Source: Planctomycetota bacterium
Lineage (GTDB): Bacteria > Planctomycetota > UBA1135 > GCA-002686595
Length of the DNA: 9,957 nt
Assembly: GCA_027623615.1 (NCBI GenBank)
Contig: JAQBVH010000070.1
Coordinates: forward strand, 1 to 9,957
Direction of reading: 5' to 3'
Shown: one piece after another, positions 1 to 6,350 of the stretch
Layout: every line of letters starts with the position of its first letter
How positions within the stretch are numbered: position 1 is the first letter of the stretch
Notes under the pieces: generated by a model
What the model was told of the DNA's origin: nothing
The model's input: the letters and a program-made list of their open reading frames with translations, nothing else
Database searches by the model: none
Position numbers and translations under genes: made by a program

Positions 1-394
1 CGGCGCGCGCGACCACACGCTCGACCAGCGGTCGGGCGGGAGTGTCGGCGAACCGGGGCGGCAACTCGACGGCGCTGACGAGCAGGTCCTCACTATCCTT
101 CTGATTGCGCTCGAGCAAGAGCGCCAGGCCCTCGCGCCCCGGGATACGCCCGAGCGGCGTGAGGAGGCTGCGTCGCACGAGGTAGATCGGCAGGGCGATC
201 GCGACCAGCCCGTGCAGCACGCGGATCGCCAGGGGCAGGTGCAGGAAGTAGTCGGCCAGCGCCGCGAACAGCAGCCAGCCCGCGGCCGCCGCGGCCACGG
301 TGCCCACGCCGTGCAGCATGACGCCGCGCACGAGGCCGCGCTTGAGGCGGCCCAGGAGAGCGTCGAGTCGGGGAGAACGGAGCGCGTCGGACAT
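1..394 (-). CDS. Two-helix membrane protein, DUF4175-like, N-terminal part (runs off the left edge)
   Basis: Minus-strand frame opening with ATG at 394-392 (protein begins MSDALRSPRLDALLGRLKRG) and open to the window edge, giving 131 codons and one extra base. A basic N-terminus (K18, R19, R23) precedes two hydrophobic segments, about residues 25-50 (Ala-rich, GWLLFAALADYF) and 55-78 (RVLHGLVAIALPIYLVRRSL). A charged cytoplasmic-type stretch follows (LLLERNQKDSEDLLVSAVEL, residues 92-111). Two helices followed by an LLLER...LVSAVEL-type motif is what I recall from DUF4175-family and related planctomycete proteins, which continue as long helical proteins with coiled coils. The start lies 13 bases after the upstream TAG, so co-transcription is likely. 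No good Shine-Dalgarno is visible (only AAAGAT), so translation may depend on coupling. No in-frame start lies between this ATG and the previous stop. Membrane topology is well supported; the family name is tentative because most of the protein is missing. Confidence 0.72.
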   Translation of the reverse strand, partial: MSDALRSPRLDALLGRLKRGLVRGVMLHGVGTVAAAAAGWLLFAALADYFLHLPLAIRVLHGLVAIALPIYLVRRSLLTPLGRIPGREGLALLLERNQKDSEDLLVSAVELPPRFADTPARPLVERVVARA

Positions 395-407
395 CGGATC
401 TTTCGGA

Positions 408-1517
408 CTACCGCTGGAAGATCGGCAGGAAGCAGTAGGGGATCTCGAGGATGAGGCAACCGACCGCGGTGCTGAACGCCTCGCCCGGTCCCTCGTAGTT
501 GCGCCAGGACCCGTCGGCCTGTTGACGGCGGATCAGGAATTCGCGCAGCTTCTCGAAGTAGTTCTGCCAGTCGCGGCCGCCGACCGTGTACATGGCCTGC
601 ACCCCGTAGTAGTGGCCGTACCAGAAGAAGTAGTGACCCCGGTCGCCCCAGCTGCGGTTGAAGTGGTCCACCTCACGGTTGAGGAAGTCGACCCCCGAGC
701 GAATCAGGTCGTTCGAGTAGATCCCGAGGCCGTGCAGGGCGGTGACGCCGGCGGCCGTGAGCGGGAAAGTCGAGCGCGAGTGGTTGTCCTTCTGGTAGTG
801 GAAGGTGCCCAGGTCGTTGCGGTACGCGGAGTAGGTGCGGTTGCGCGAGTCGGGCGTGACCGCGCTGTCCTTGACGTACTCGATGGCGCGGTCGATCGTC
901 CCCTTGGGGACGCGGATGCCGATGTTGCGCGCCGCCCGCAGGGCGAGCACCTGGCAGACGACGATCGACATGTCCGACTCGCGTGCGAGCGGCACGTAGC
1001 GCCAGCCGCCCTCCTCGTTCTGGCACTTGACGATGAAGTCGACCGCGCGCTGCAGGTCGATGCGCACGTCCTCGCGGTGGGTGGTGCCGTAGATCTCTGC
1101 AAGGAACAGCGTCGCGAAGGCGTGGCTGTACATGCGCGTCCCGGCGAACGTGACGTACCCATCGTCCTGAACGCAGGAGAGCACGAAGTCGAGGGCCTTC
1201 TCGATCTCCGCCCCGTACTGACCGCGGCCGGGCAGGTTGCCACCCGCCAGGAAGGCCATGCCCGCGAGCGCCGTCACGCCGACGTGACCGCGCTCCTGGG
1301 CGGTGACGCGGTAGGTGCTGTTCAGCTTGAAGCCCACGTCGGAGGTCCAGCTGCCGTTGTCGTTCTGATTGTCCGAGAGCCACTTGAGGCCACGCGCGAC
1401 CGACTGCTCCTGCTCCGGCGTGATGCGCACCAGCGGCGCATCGTCGGGGTCGAGGAACCGGTCCTGGCCCGCCGCTGCAGCGGTCAGGAGGGTGCCGAGG
1501 ATCAGGAGGGTCTTCAT
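408..1517 (-). CDS. Exported alpha/alpha-barrel protein with prenyltransferase/squalene-cyclase-type repeats
   Basis: A 369-residue protein starting ATG at 1517 (MKTLLILGTLLTAAAAGQDR): a short signal peptide with likely cleavage near residues 16-18. The start is supported by GGAG at 1529-1526, eight bases upstream, and by the ATGA overlap with the preceding stop; a longer open frame upstream is only the alternative frame of the propeller gene. The mature part carries about six helical repeats with the Q-x-x-(D/N)G-x-W turn of this fold: residues 44-57 (DNGSW), 109-122 (QDDGY), 159-174 (EEGGWRY), about 205-216, 276-290 and 325-339 (ADGSW). The DxDD acid of class II terpene cyclases is absent; the nearest candidate is ESDMS at 180-184. 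No clear zinc triad of protein prenyltransferases is visible. The C-terminus LPIFQR matches, from memory, planctomycete members annotated as prenyltransferase/squalene oxidase repeat proteins. Five cysteines (115, 165, 188, 354, 362) are present. Likely a periplasmic or surface binding or scaffold protein; substrate unknown. Confidence 0.93.
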   Translation of the reverse strand: MKTLLILGTLLTAAAAGQDRFLDPDDAPLVRITPEQEQSVARGLKWLSDNQNDNGSWTSDVGFKLNSTYRVTAQERGHVGVTALAGMAFLAGGNLPGRGQYGAEIEKALDFVLSCVQDDGYVTFAGTRMYSHAFATLFLAEIYGTTHREDVRIDLQRAVDFIVKCQNEEGGWRYVPLARESDMSIVVCQVLALRAARNIGIRVPKGTIDRAIEYVKDSAVTPDSRNRTYSAYRNDLGTFHYQKDNHSRSTFPLTAAGVTALHGLGIYSNDLIRSGVDFLNREVDHFNRSWGDRGHYFFWYGHYYGVQAMYTVGGRDWQNYFEKLREFLIRRQQADGSWRNYEGPGEAFSTAVGCLILEIPYCFLPIFQR

Positions 1518-4500
1518 CGCATCAACTCCATTTCCCGTGAGCGGCTCACGAGCAGCGAACCGCCGAAAGGCGACAGGGTGAACTCTCGGCCCGAGGTGTC
1601 CTCGAGCTCGATGGTGCCGAGGGTACGTCCGCTGGCCCGATCGAGCATCATCAGATGCCCACGTCTCTTGCGGGAGTGGGCCACCCGGCTCGGGAGGGGG
1701 AAGGCCAGGGCGATCGTCGTCTCCGACACCGCCGGCTCGGGCAGGTCGCTCGCCGGCGTGCGCTGGAACTCCTCGGGCAGGGCCACGCGCCAGCGTTCGC
1801 CGTAGCGCAGGTGAATCGCGCGCACGGTGAAGCGCGCCTCCTCGTCCCGGCGCGGCAGACACAAGGCGAACAGGTACGGCCCGTTCAGCCACGTGTGCTG
1901 GTAGGGCTTGACCCCGATGGACTCCGCGTCGTCCGGGAGCTCGGCGATCGGGCTGGTCGCCAGGGCGCCGAGCTGCGTGTGCAGCTCGAAGATCCCGATC
2001 GGGCGGCGGGGCGCATTGCGCTCGGCGACGGGCCACAGGTTCAGGAAGTGACGACCGTCGTAGCTGAGCACCTCGGACAGCTCGCGCGGTCCACCGGGCC
2101 CGCCGGTCAGCGGCACGCGCCAGGCCAGCTCACCCGTCGCGAGGTCGTGCGCGACGACGTGGTTGGTCTCCTCGTTCTGGCCGCGCAGGAAGTAGGGCAG
2201 GATGATCCGGCCGTGCTCGATCCAGGCTGCGTCGCGCGTGCGGTGGGGGATGAACGAGAGGTCGAAGCTCGCCAGCCCGCTGCCCGTGTACAGGTCGAAG
2301 ATCTGCGCCGGGTTCGCGTTGCGAGGCAGCAGCACCAGGTAACCCTCGCCCAGCACGGGCCGCGGCGCGAAGCGCTCCTCGAGCAGCTCGATGTTCCACA
2401 GCCTGACCCCGGTCGCGGCATCGAGGCCCGCCAGGCGATAGACGCGCATGCCGCTCAGGAGGCCGAGGTCCTCACGCGCGACGACAACGCCGGCGCTCGC
2501 GGCCACCGCGACCAGGGAGCGCGACTCGCTGCGCCAGTCCCAGAGCTGCTCACCGGTGTCCCGGTCGAACGTCAGGACGCGTTCGAGCGTCGCCACGTGC
2601 ACGCGGCCGGGCGAGGTGGTCACCGCGTCCGCAGGCTTGGCGGGCAGGGGCTCTCCGGTCAGGTTGGGCCCCCGCCGGGCGTCGAACGTCCAGAGCGGGG
2701 CATTGGACTCCTCGTCGTTCACGCCGTGACCGTAGGCGTACAGGCGCGCGCCGTCGCACATGAGTTGGACCACGCCCCGGCCCCCGGGGCCGGGGGGCAC
2801 GCTGCCGACCGGCTCGAAGGGGGAGAGGGTGCTCACGCTCGCGACCAAACTCACCTGGGGCGTGAAGGTCGCGCTCGGCGCACCGTCGGGCTCCGGCGCC
2901 GTCCACAGACGCGCCAGGTCGGCGAGCTGCACGGAGGGCAGGCCCTGGAGCTGGGCGCTGTGGGTCGGGTGGTGCCGGGCCAACCGCTCGACCAGGCCCG
3001 CGCGCAGCTCGAGGTTGCCGCGGTCGCCGAACAGGCTGGCGAGCCGCACGAGGTGATCGAGCTCCCGCGGGCTGGCCTGCGCGGCGGTCCAGTCACTCGG
3101 CAAGCCCTCGAGCACGATCGCGGCGACCCGGTCGACCGCGCCCGAGGCGAGGGCGATCTCGATCTGCGCGTCGTTCGACGCCGCGGCGGCGCGGGAGTGG
3201 GGGTACAGCTCGGGCACGCGCTCGAGCAGCGCCAGGTCAGCGCCGGAGCGGGCGCGCTCGAGCAGGGCCTGGGCCTCCGCCTCGAAGGGGGCGTACGCGG
3301 CGGGGTAGCCGCCGGCGAGCTGCTCGCCGATGCGCCTCGCCGCCCATTCCCCAGCGCGGACTTCCCCCGGCAGGGCGATGGTGGAGTAGTGCGCGAGGAT
3401 GGTGTGCAGGTCCGCCAACAGGTGACCCTCATCGCCGATCTTGCGCCGGCGGGAGTAGCCCTCTGCCCGCTCGACCAGGGCCCACAGGCCGACCGGAAGG
3501 AGCCGTTCCTCCGCCGCAGCGCTGGGCTCGGAGAGGCGCGTGACGACCGGCATGATCGGACCCTTCCAGGCCGTGCTGTCCCCACCCTCGGGGTAGGCGT
3601 CGAAGGCGACCACGTTGCGCGTGAAGCCGCGCTCGAGCTCGCCCATCGTCTCCAGCCAGCCGGTGAAGTCGCGATCCCGCTGGATCGCCTGCACTTCGAG
3701 CAGGGTGTCGCGCTCGTCGTCGGGGCTCGGGGCCAGGTCCCGGGCCTTGCGCAGCCTGCGCAGGGCCTCGGTCGGGTCCGCGGCCAGCCGCAGGTTGCGT
3801 CCCTCGGCCCGCAGGATGCGGTGCAGGGTGGCGCGCAGGTCGGGGTGGCGGTCCTGGTGTCCCTCGACGACGCGACGCGCGTCCTCGAGGTGGTTGCGCG
3901 CGCGTCGGTAGTCGCCCGCCGCGATGCGACTCAGCCCGCGCTTGTAGAGCAGCAGGGACACGTTGCCGATCGCCCGTGGGTCGGTCGGCGCCTTGGCCAG
4001 CTCGCTCCGGGCGCGGCGCACCATCGCGTCCCATTCGAAGTAGCCGTTCAGGCCGTAGCCCGAGAGGGTGAAGAGCGTGCCCTCGGACAGGAGCAGGTTG
4101 CCGGGGTTGCTGCTCCAGGTCAGCCCCTCGACCTGCTTGCCGCTGCGGCGATCGAGTACGGCGAGCCGGTCCATGTGGGGGACGTAGATGCGGTCGTCAC
4201 CGACCACCGGACGCAGCCCGCCGTTGGTGATGTACTCGCTGGGCTCCGCCGGGTAGGCCCAGGCCCGCCGGCGCGGGGGTTCGCTGGCCAGCCCGCCCGG
4301 AGCCTCGAGGGCTACGACGCGGCGTCCGCCGAGGTAGACGCGGCGCTCGTCCGCGCCGAGGAGCGCGTCGACCGAGCCCAGGCGCGTCGTGCCCATGGCG
4401 AGCTTGACCACCTCATCGTGGTCCATGGTCCACAGCACCGTGCCCGTATCGAGGTCGATCGCGAGCATCTCGTCGGAGTCGAACGGCGCGGCGATCACGG

Positions 4501-6154
4501 TCGAGCCGACCACCACGGGCGGGGCCGTGCGCCAGAGGCTGCGCAGGTTGCCGGGGCTGTAGTAGCTGCCCGCGCTGAACAGGATCTGGTCGTAGATGGC
4601 GTGCCAGATCACCTCGCCCGTGAACAGGTCCAGGCACGCGACCGTGCCGAGCTGGGTCTGCATCAGCAGCCGATCACCCTCGACGACCACGGGCGGCGCC
4701 GCGAACTCGGCCACCAGACGACCGAACATGTTGAGCGGCCGCTGCCCCGTGAGGACGGGTGTGCTCCAGGCCAGCTCACCCGTGTGCAGGTCGTAGCAGG
4801 CGACGAAGAGCTCGATGCGCCCGCGCAGGCGGGCGGCGGGCACGAGCACGCGCGTGCCAGAGATCACCGGCGAGCCGACCACGGTGGTGCGCTCCGGGAA
4901 CTGGCCGGACTCGCCGTCCCAGTCCTCGGGGGGGCTCGTGTCCCAGAGCAGCTCGCCCGTGGTCGCGTCGAAGGCGAACAGCCGGCGCTCCGGGATGATG
5001 TGGATGATCTGGAGCTCGCCGTAGTCGTCCTCGTCCTCGAAGGCGAAGGGCACCTGCAGGGCCGTGACGACCATGCCGCGGTCGACCGCCGGCCGGATCA
5101 TCGAGTCGTCGTACGCGATGGCCTCGGCGAAGCCGTCGATCCGGATCGAGCCGATGTCGAGCCAGCCGAGCAGGTTGGGGGCGGAGCGCCACACCAGCTC
5201 ACCGGTGTAGGCGCCGATCGCGAAGACTGCCCGGGAGGTCGACACGAAGACGGTGTCGTCCGCGCGGGCCGGGAAGAGGGAGTGGCGACCGATCGTCTTG
5301 GCGAAGGGGTTCTCCGCGCCGTCCGGCAACTCGAAGCGGCGGGGCCAGGTGTCCGGGTCGCGGCCGAGGTGTCCGAGGCTGCCCCCGCTCTCGAAGGCGC
5401 TGCCGCCCCGGCCCTCCGAGGCCAGCGCCACGAGCTCCCCCCCGCCTTCGAGCTCCGTGAGGGCGATCTGGATGCGCGGACCGAGGGCCGCCACCAGGGC
5501 CGGGTCAGCCTGGGCGCCCAGGGCATCCGCGGCGGCCTTCCAGTCGCGGCCGCTGGTCGGGTCGAGCTCGAGTTCGAGGGCGGCCTCTAGGCCGCGCGCC
5601 CACGCGGCCAGGCCGACGGAGACCTCACCGCGCTCGAGTTCCAGATCCCCGAGGGCCCACCAGGCGCGGGTCGCCTCGCGGGTCAGGGGAAAACGTCGCG
5701 CGACCCGCGCCAGCGCGGAGCGATCGCCCGCGGCCAGGGCGGCCTGGAGGGCGCGCGCCGCCTGAGCGCCGTGCCGATCCTGATAGAGTTCACGTGCCTC
5801 GGGAGGCAGGCTGGTCAGCACGTGCGTGGCCCACTCCGAGGCGCCGCCGAAGACCGGGTGCTGACTGGTGATCCGGCCGCCGCGCACCTTGGGGCGGGTG
5901 GCGGGCAGGACCTGGCCACGGTGCTCTTCGAGGAGACCTTGGAGGTCGACCAGCGCCTCGCTCCAGCGCTGGTCGTCGAGGTGATCGCGCGCGCTCTGCA
6001 CCCGGTCGCGCACCGCGGGGCTGTCGTAGACCTGGAAGGCCCGCGGGGTGTCGTCCGCCTCGTCCTGCGCGGGCGACGTCAGGCCGAACAACGGCGCGGA
6101 CACCAGCGCCGGGGCGAGCAGCAGGGCCAAGCTGTCGAGTCGCGTTCGGGTCAT
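1514..6154 (-). CDS. Giant exported PQQ-like double beta-propeller with helical (TPR-like) middle
   Basis: A 1,546-residue protein. A signal peptide (MTRTRLDSLALLLAPALVSAPLFGLTSPAQ) is followed by a helical region at about 45-240 (VRDRVQSARDHLDDQRWSEA; LTREATRAWWALGDLELERG). Propeller 1 spans about 290-700. Its blade motif D-x-x-TGE-x-x-W recurs near residues 317 (YTGELVW), 400 (TTGELLW), 459 (HTGELAW), 513 (FTGEVIW) and 570 (DTGTVLW), with a weaker copy near 670. The stretch about 705-1085 is mostly helical and TPR-like (LLYKRGLSRIAAGDYRRARN). A Pro/Gly-rich linker precedes propeller 2 (about 1130-1546), with motifs near 1200 (DTGEQLW), 1248 (ATGVRLW), 1290, 1340 (ATGELAW) and 1507. The family is the PQQ-binding-like/BamB-like propellers; no quinoprotein dehydrogenase active site or haem CxxCH is seen, so structural or ligand-binding use is likelier than oxidation. 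ATG 6154 is the only plausible start: no start codon occurs in frame back to the TAA near 6286. Its Shine-Dalgarno is poor (G-rich run about 18 bases upstream). The 3' end overlaps the next gene by ATGA. Confidence 0.95.
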   Translation of the reverse strand: MTRTRLDSLALLLAPALVSAPLFGLTSPAQDEADDTPRAFQVYDSPAVRDRVQSARDHLDDQRWSEALVDLQGLLEEHRGQVLPATRPKVRGGRITSQHPVFGGASEWATHVLTSLPPEARELYQDRHGAQAARALQAALAAGDRSALARVARRFPLTREATRAWWALGDLELERGEVSVGLAAWARGLEAALELELDPTSGRDWKAAADALGAQADPALVAALGPRIQIALTELEGGGELVALASEGRGGSAFESGGSLGHLGRDPDTWPRRFELPDGAENPFAKTIGRHSLFPARADDTVFVSTSRAVFAIGAYTGELVWRSAPNLLGWLDIGSIRIDGFAEAIAYDDSMIRPAVDRGMVVTALQVPFAFEDEDDYGELQIIHIIPERRLFAFDATTGELLWDTSPPEDWDGESGQFPERTTVVGSPVISGTRVLVPAARLRGRIELFVACYDLHTGELAWSTPVLTGQRPLNMFGRLVAEFAAPPVVVEGDRLLMQTQLGTVACLDLFTGEVIWHAIYDQILFSAGSYYSPGNLRSLWRTAPPVVVGSTVIAAPFDSDEMLAIDLDTGTVLWTMDHDEVVKLAMGTTRLGSVDALLGADERRVYLGGRRVVALEAPGGLASEPPRRRAWAYPAEPSEYITNGGLRPVVGDDRIYVPHMDRLAVLDRRSGKQVEGLTWSSNPGNLLLSEGTLFTLSGYGLNGYFEWDAMVRRARSELAKAPTDPRAIGNVSLLLYKRGLSRIAAGDYRRARNHLEDARRVVEGHQDRHPDLRATLHRILRAEGRNLRLAADPTEALRRLRKARDLAPSPDDERDTLLEVQAIQRDRDFTGWLETMGELERGFTRNVVAFDAYPEGGDSTAWKGPIMPVVTRLSEPSAAAEERLLPVGLWALVERAEGYSRRRKIGDEGHLLADLHTILAHYSTIALPGEVRAGEWAARRIGEQLAGGYPAAYAPFEAEAQALLERARSGADLALLERVPELYPHSRAAAASNDAQIEIALASGAVDRVAAIVLEGLPSDWTAAQASPRELDHLVRLASLFGDRGNLELRAGLVERLARHHPTHSAQLQGLPSVQLADLARLWTAPEPDGAPSATFTPQVSLVASVSTLSPFEPVGSVPPGPGGRGVVQLMCDGARLYAYGHGVNDEESNAPLWTFDARRGPNLTGEPLPAKPADAVTTSPGRVHVATLERVLTFDRDTGEQLWDWRSESRSLVAVAASAGVVVAREDLGLLSGMRVYRLAGLDAATGVRLWNIELLEERFAPRPVLGEGYLVLLPRNANPAQIFDLYTGSGLASFDLSFIPHRTRDAAWIEHGRIILPYFLRGQNEETNHVVAHDLATGELAWRVPLTGGPGGPRELSEVLSYDGRHFLNLWPVAERNAPRRPIGIFELHTQLGALATSPIAELPDDAESIGVKPYQHTWLNGPYLFALCLPRRDEEARFTVRAIHLRYGERWRVALPEEFQRTPASDLPEPAVSETTIALAFPLPSRVAHSRKRRGHLMMLDRASGRTLGTIELEDTSGREFTLSPFGGSLLVSRSREMELMR
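1526..1529 (-). promoter_or_regulatory. Ribosome binding site of the alpha/alpha-barrel gene
   Basis: Minus-strand GGAG at 1529-1526, followed by eight bases and ATG at 1517. It lies inside the last codons of the propeller gene and, with the ATGA stop/start overlap at 1517-1514, fixes the start and indicates translational coupling. Confidence 0.75.
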
Positions 6155-6180
6155 GGTGCACGTTTCAGCGGACCCCCGCC

Positions 6181-6201
6181 CCCGTCCCTGGCTGGGACGG
6201 G
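6181..6201 (-). promoter_or_regulatory. Stem-loop in the leader of the propeller gene
   Basis: A perfect 8-bp inverted repeat: CCCGTCCC at 6181-6188 and GGGACGGG at 6194-6201 with a 5-base loop. In the minus-strand transcript its 3' arm ends 26 bases before the propeller ATG and is followed by a G-rich run rather than uridines, so it is not an intrinsic terminator. It lies just upstream of the region where a ribosome would load on a gene that lacks a good Shine-Dalgarno; a role in mRNA stability or translation control is possible but unproven. Confidence 0.45.
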
Positions 6202-6233
6202 CGTCGGGTGCCCTTGGGTTCCATCGGAGCTTT

Positions 6234-6248
6234 GCAGGCCGGGCCTGC
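6234..6248. repeat. Short perfect inverted repeat in the intergenic region
   Basis: GCAGGCC at 6234-6240 and GGCCTGC at 6242-6248 around a single G, so a 7-bp dyad that as RNA would form about six pairs with a three-base loop. No U-tract follows on either strand. It could be a protein-binding dyad or simply GC-rich chance. Confidence 0.35.
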
Positions 6249-6317
6249 GCCCTGCCTGGGTCCGTGGGGACGGATCGGTTCTCTTACCTCTCCTGGGATG
6301 GGTGGAGGTCGCTTGCA

Positions 6318-6339
6318 CCCCCACGGCCGGCCGCGGGGG
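6318..6339 (-). terminator. GC-rich hairpin just after the VWA stop (terminator-like, no U-tract)
   Basis: A 22-base self-complementary block starting 11 bases after the VWA stop codon. Outer arms are five C (6318-6322) against five G (6335-6339); the core is the palindrome CGGCCGGCCG at 6324-6333. The one imperfect position (A6323/C6334 on the plus strand) becomes a U-G wobble in the minus-strand transcript, so only that transcript forms the unbroken 11-position stem (about nine pairs with a four-base loop). Downstream on the minus strand comes TGCAAGCG, without a U run, so classical intrinsic termination is uncertain; mRNA 3'-end protection or factor-assisted termination would fit as well. 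Confidence 0.4.
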
Positions 6340-6350
6340 ATGATCGGTTG
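6338..6350 (+). repeat. 13-base element abutting the VWA stop codon (arm 1)
   Basis: Plus-strand GGATGATCGGTTG, ending one base before the complement of the VWA stop codon. It matches the minus-strand GGAGGATCGGTTG that directly precedes the VWA start (8760-8748) at 12 of 13 positions. In the mRNA it is therefore complementary to the gene's own ribosome binding site. A partial copy, GGATCGGTT, occurs at 6272-6280 in the same orientation. The significance of the pairing is open. Confidence 0.55.

Larger units (their letters stand above)
6155..6350 (-). other. 196-base intergenic leader between the VWA and propeller genes
   Basis: The only sizeable non-coding stretch in the window. Read on the minus strand it holds, in order, the 13-base element after the VWA stop (6350-6338), a GC-rich hairpin (6339-6318), an SD-like AGGAGAGG (6294-6287) with no start codon at usable distance, a partial second copy of the element (GAACCGATCC, 6281-6272), an inverted repeat at 6248-6234, a 19-codon open frame (6224-6165), and a hairpin at 6201-6181 just before the propeller ATG. 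No convincing -35/-10 pair is visible; the only weak -10-like hexamer is TAAGAG at 6286-6281, without a -35 partner. It may separate two transcription units or act as a structured leader. Confidence 0.6.

Noticed and set aside
300..1805. Plus-strand open frame of about 501 codons opposite the alpha/alpha-barrel gene
   Set aside because: Shadow of the minus-strand coding sequence; the barrel gene has clear repeats, signal peptide and a ribosome binding site.
1518..2036. N-terminal extension of the alpha/alpha-barrel protein by about 173 residues
   Set aside because: It is the alternative frame of the propeller gene's C-terminus and would bury the signal peptide; GGAG and the ATGA overlap support 1517.
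2120..4783. 18-base exact direct repeat at 2120-2137 and 4766-4783
   Set aside because: Both copies encode the TGELAW blade motif of the propeller protein with the same preferred codons; explained by protein repeats and codon bias.
1655..5590. Very long plus-strand open frame (about 1,311 codons) opposite the propeller gene
   Set aside because: Its translation is low-complexity, rich in Arg, Gly, Ala, Val and Gln, without a recognisable fold, while the minus strand encodes a signal peptide and repeated blade motifs. Long antisense frames are expected opposite high-GC genes.
6281..6309. Possible promoter for the propeller gene with TAAGAG as -10
   Set aside because: The hexamer at the proper -35 distance is ACCTCC, unlike a consensus; too weak to call.
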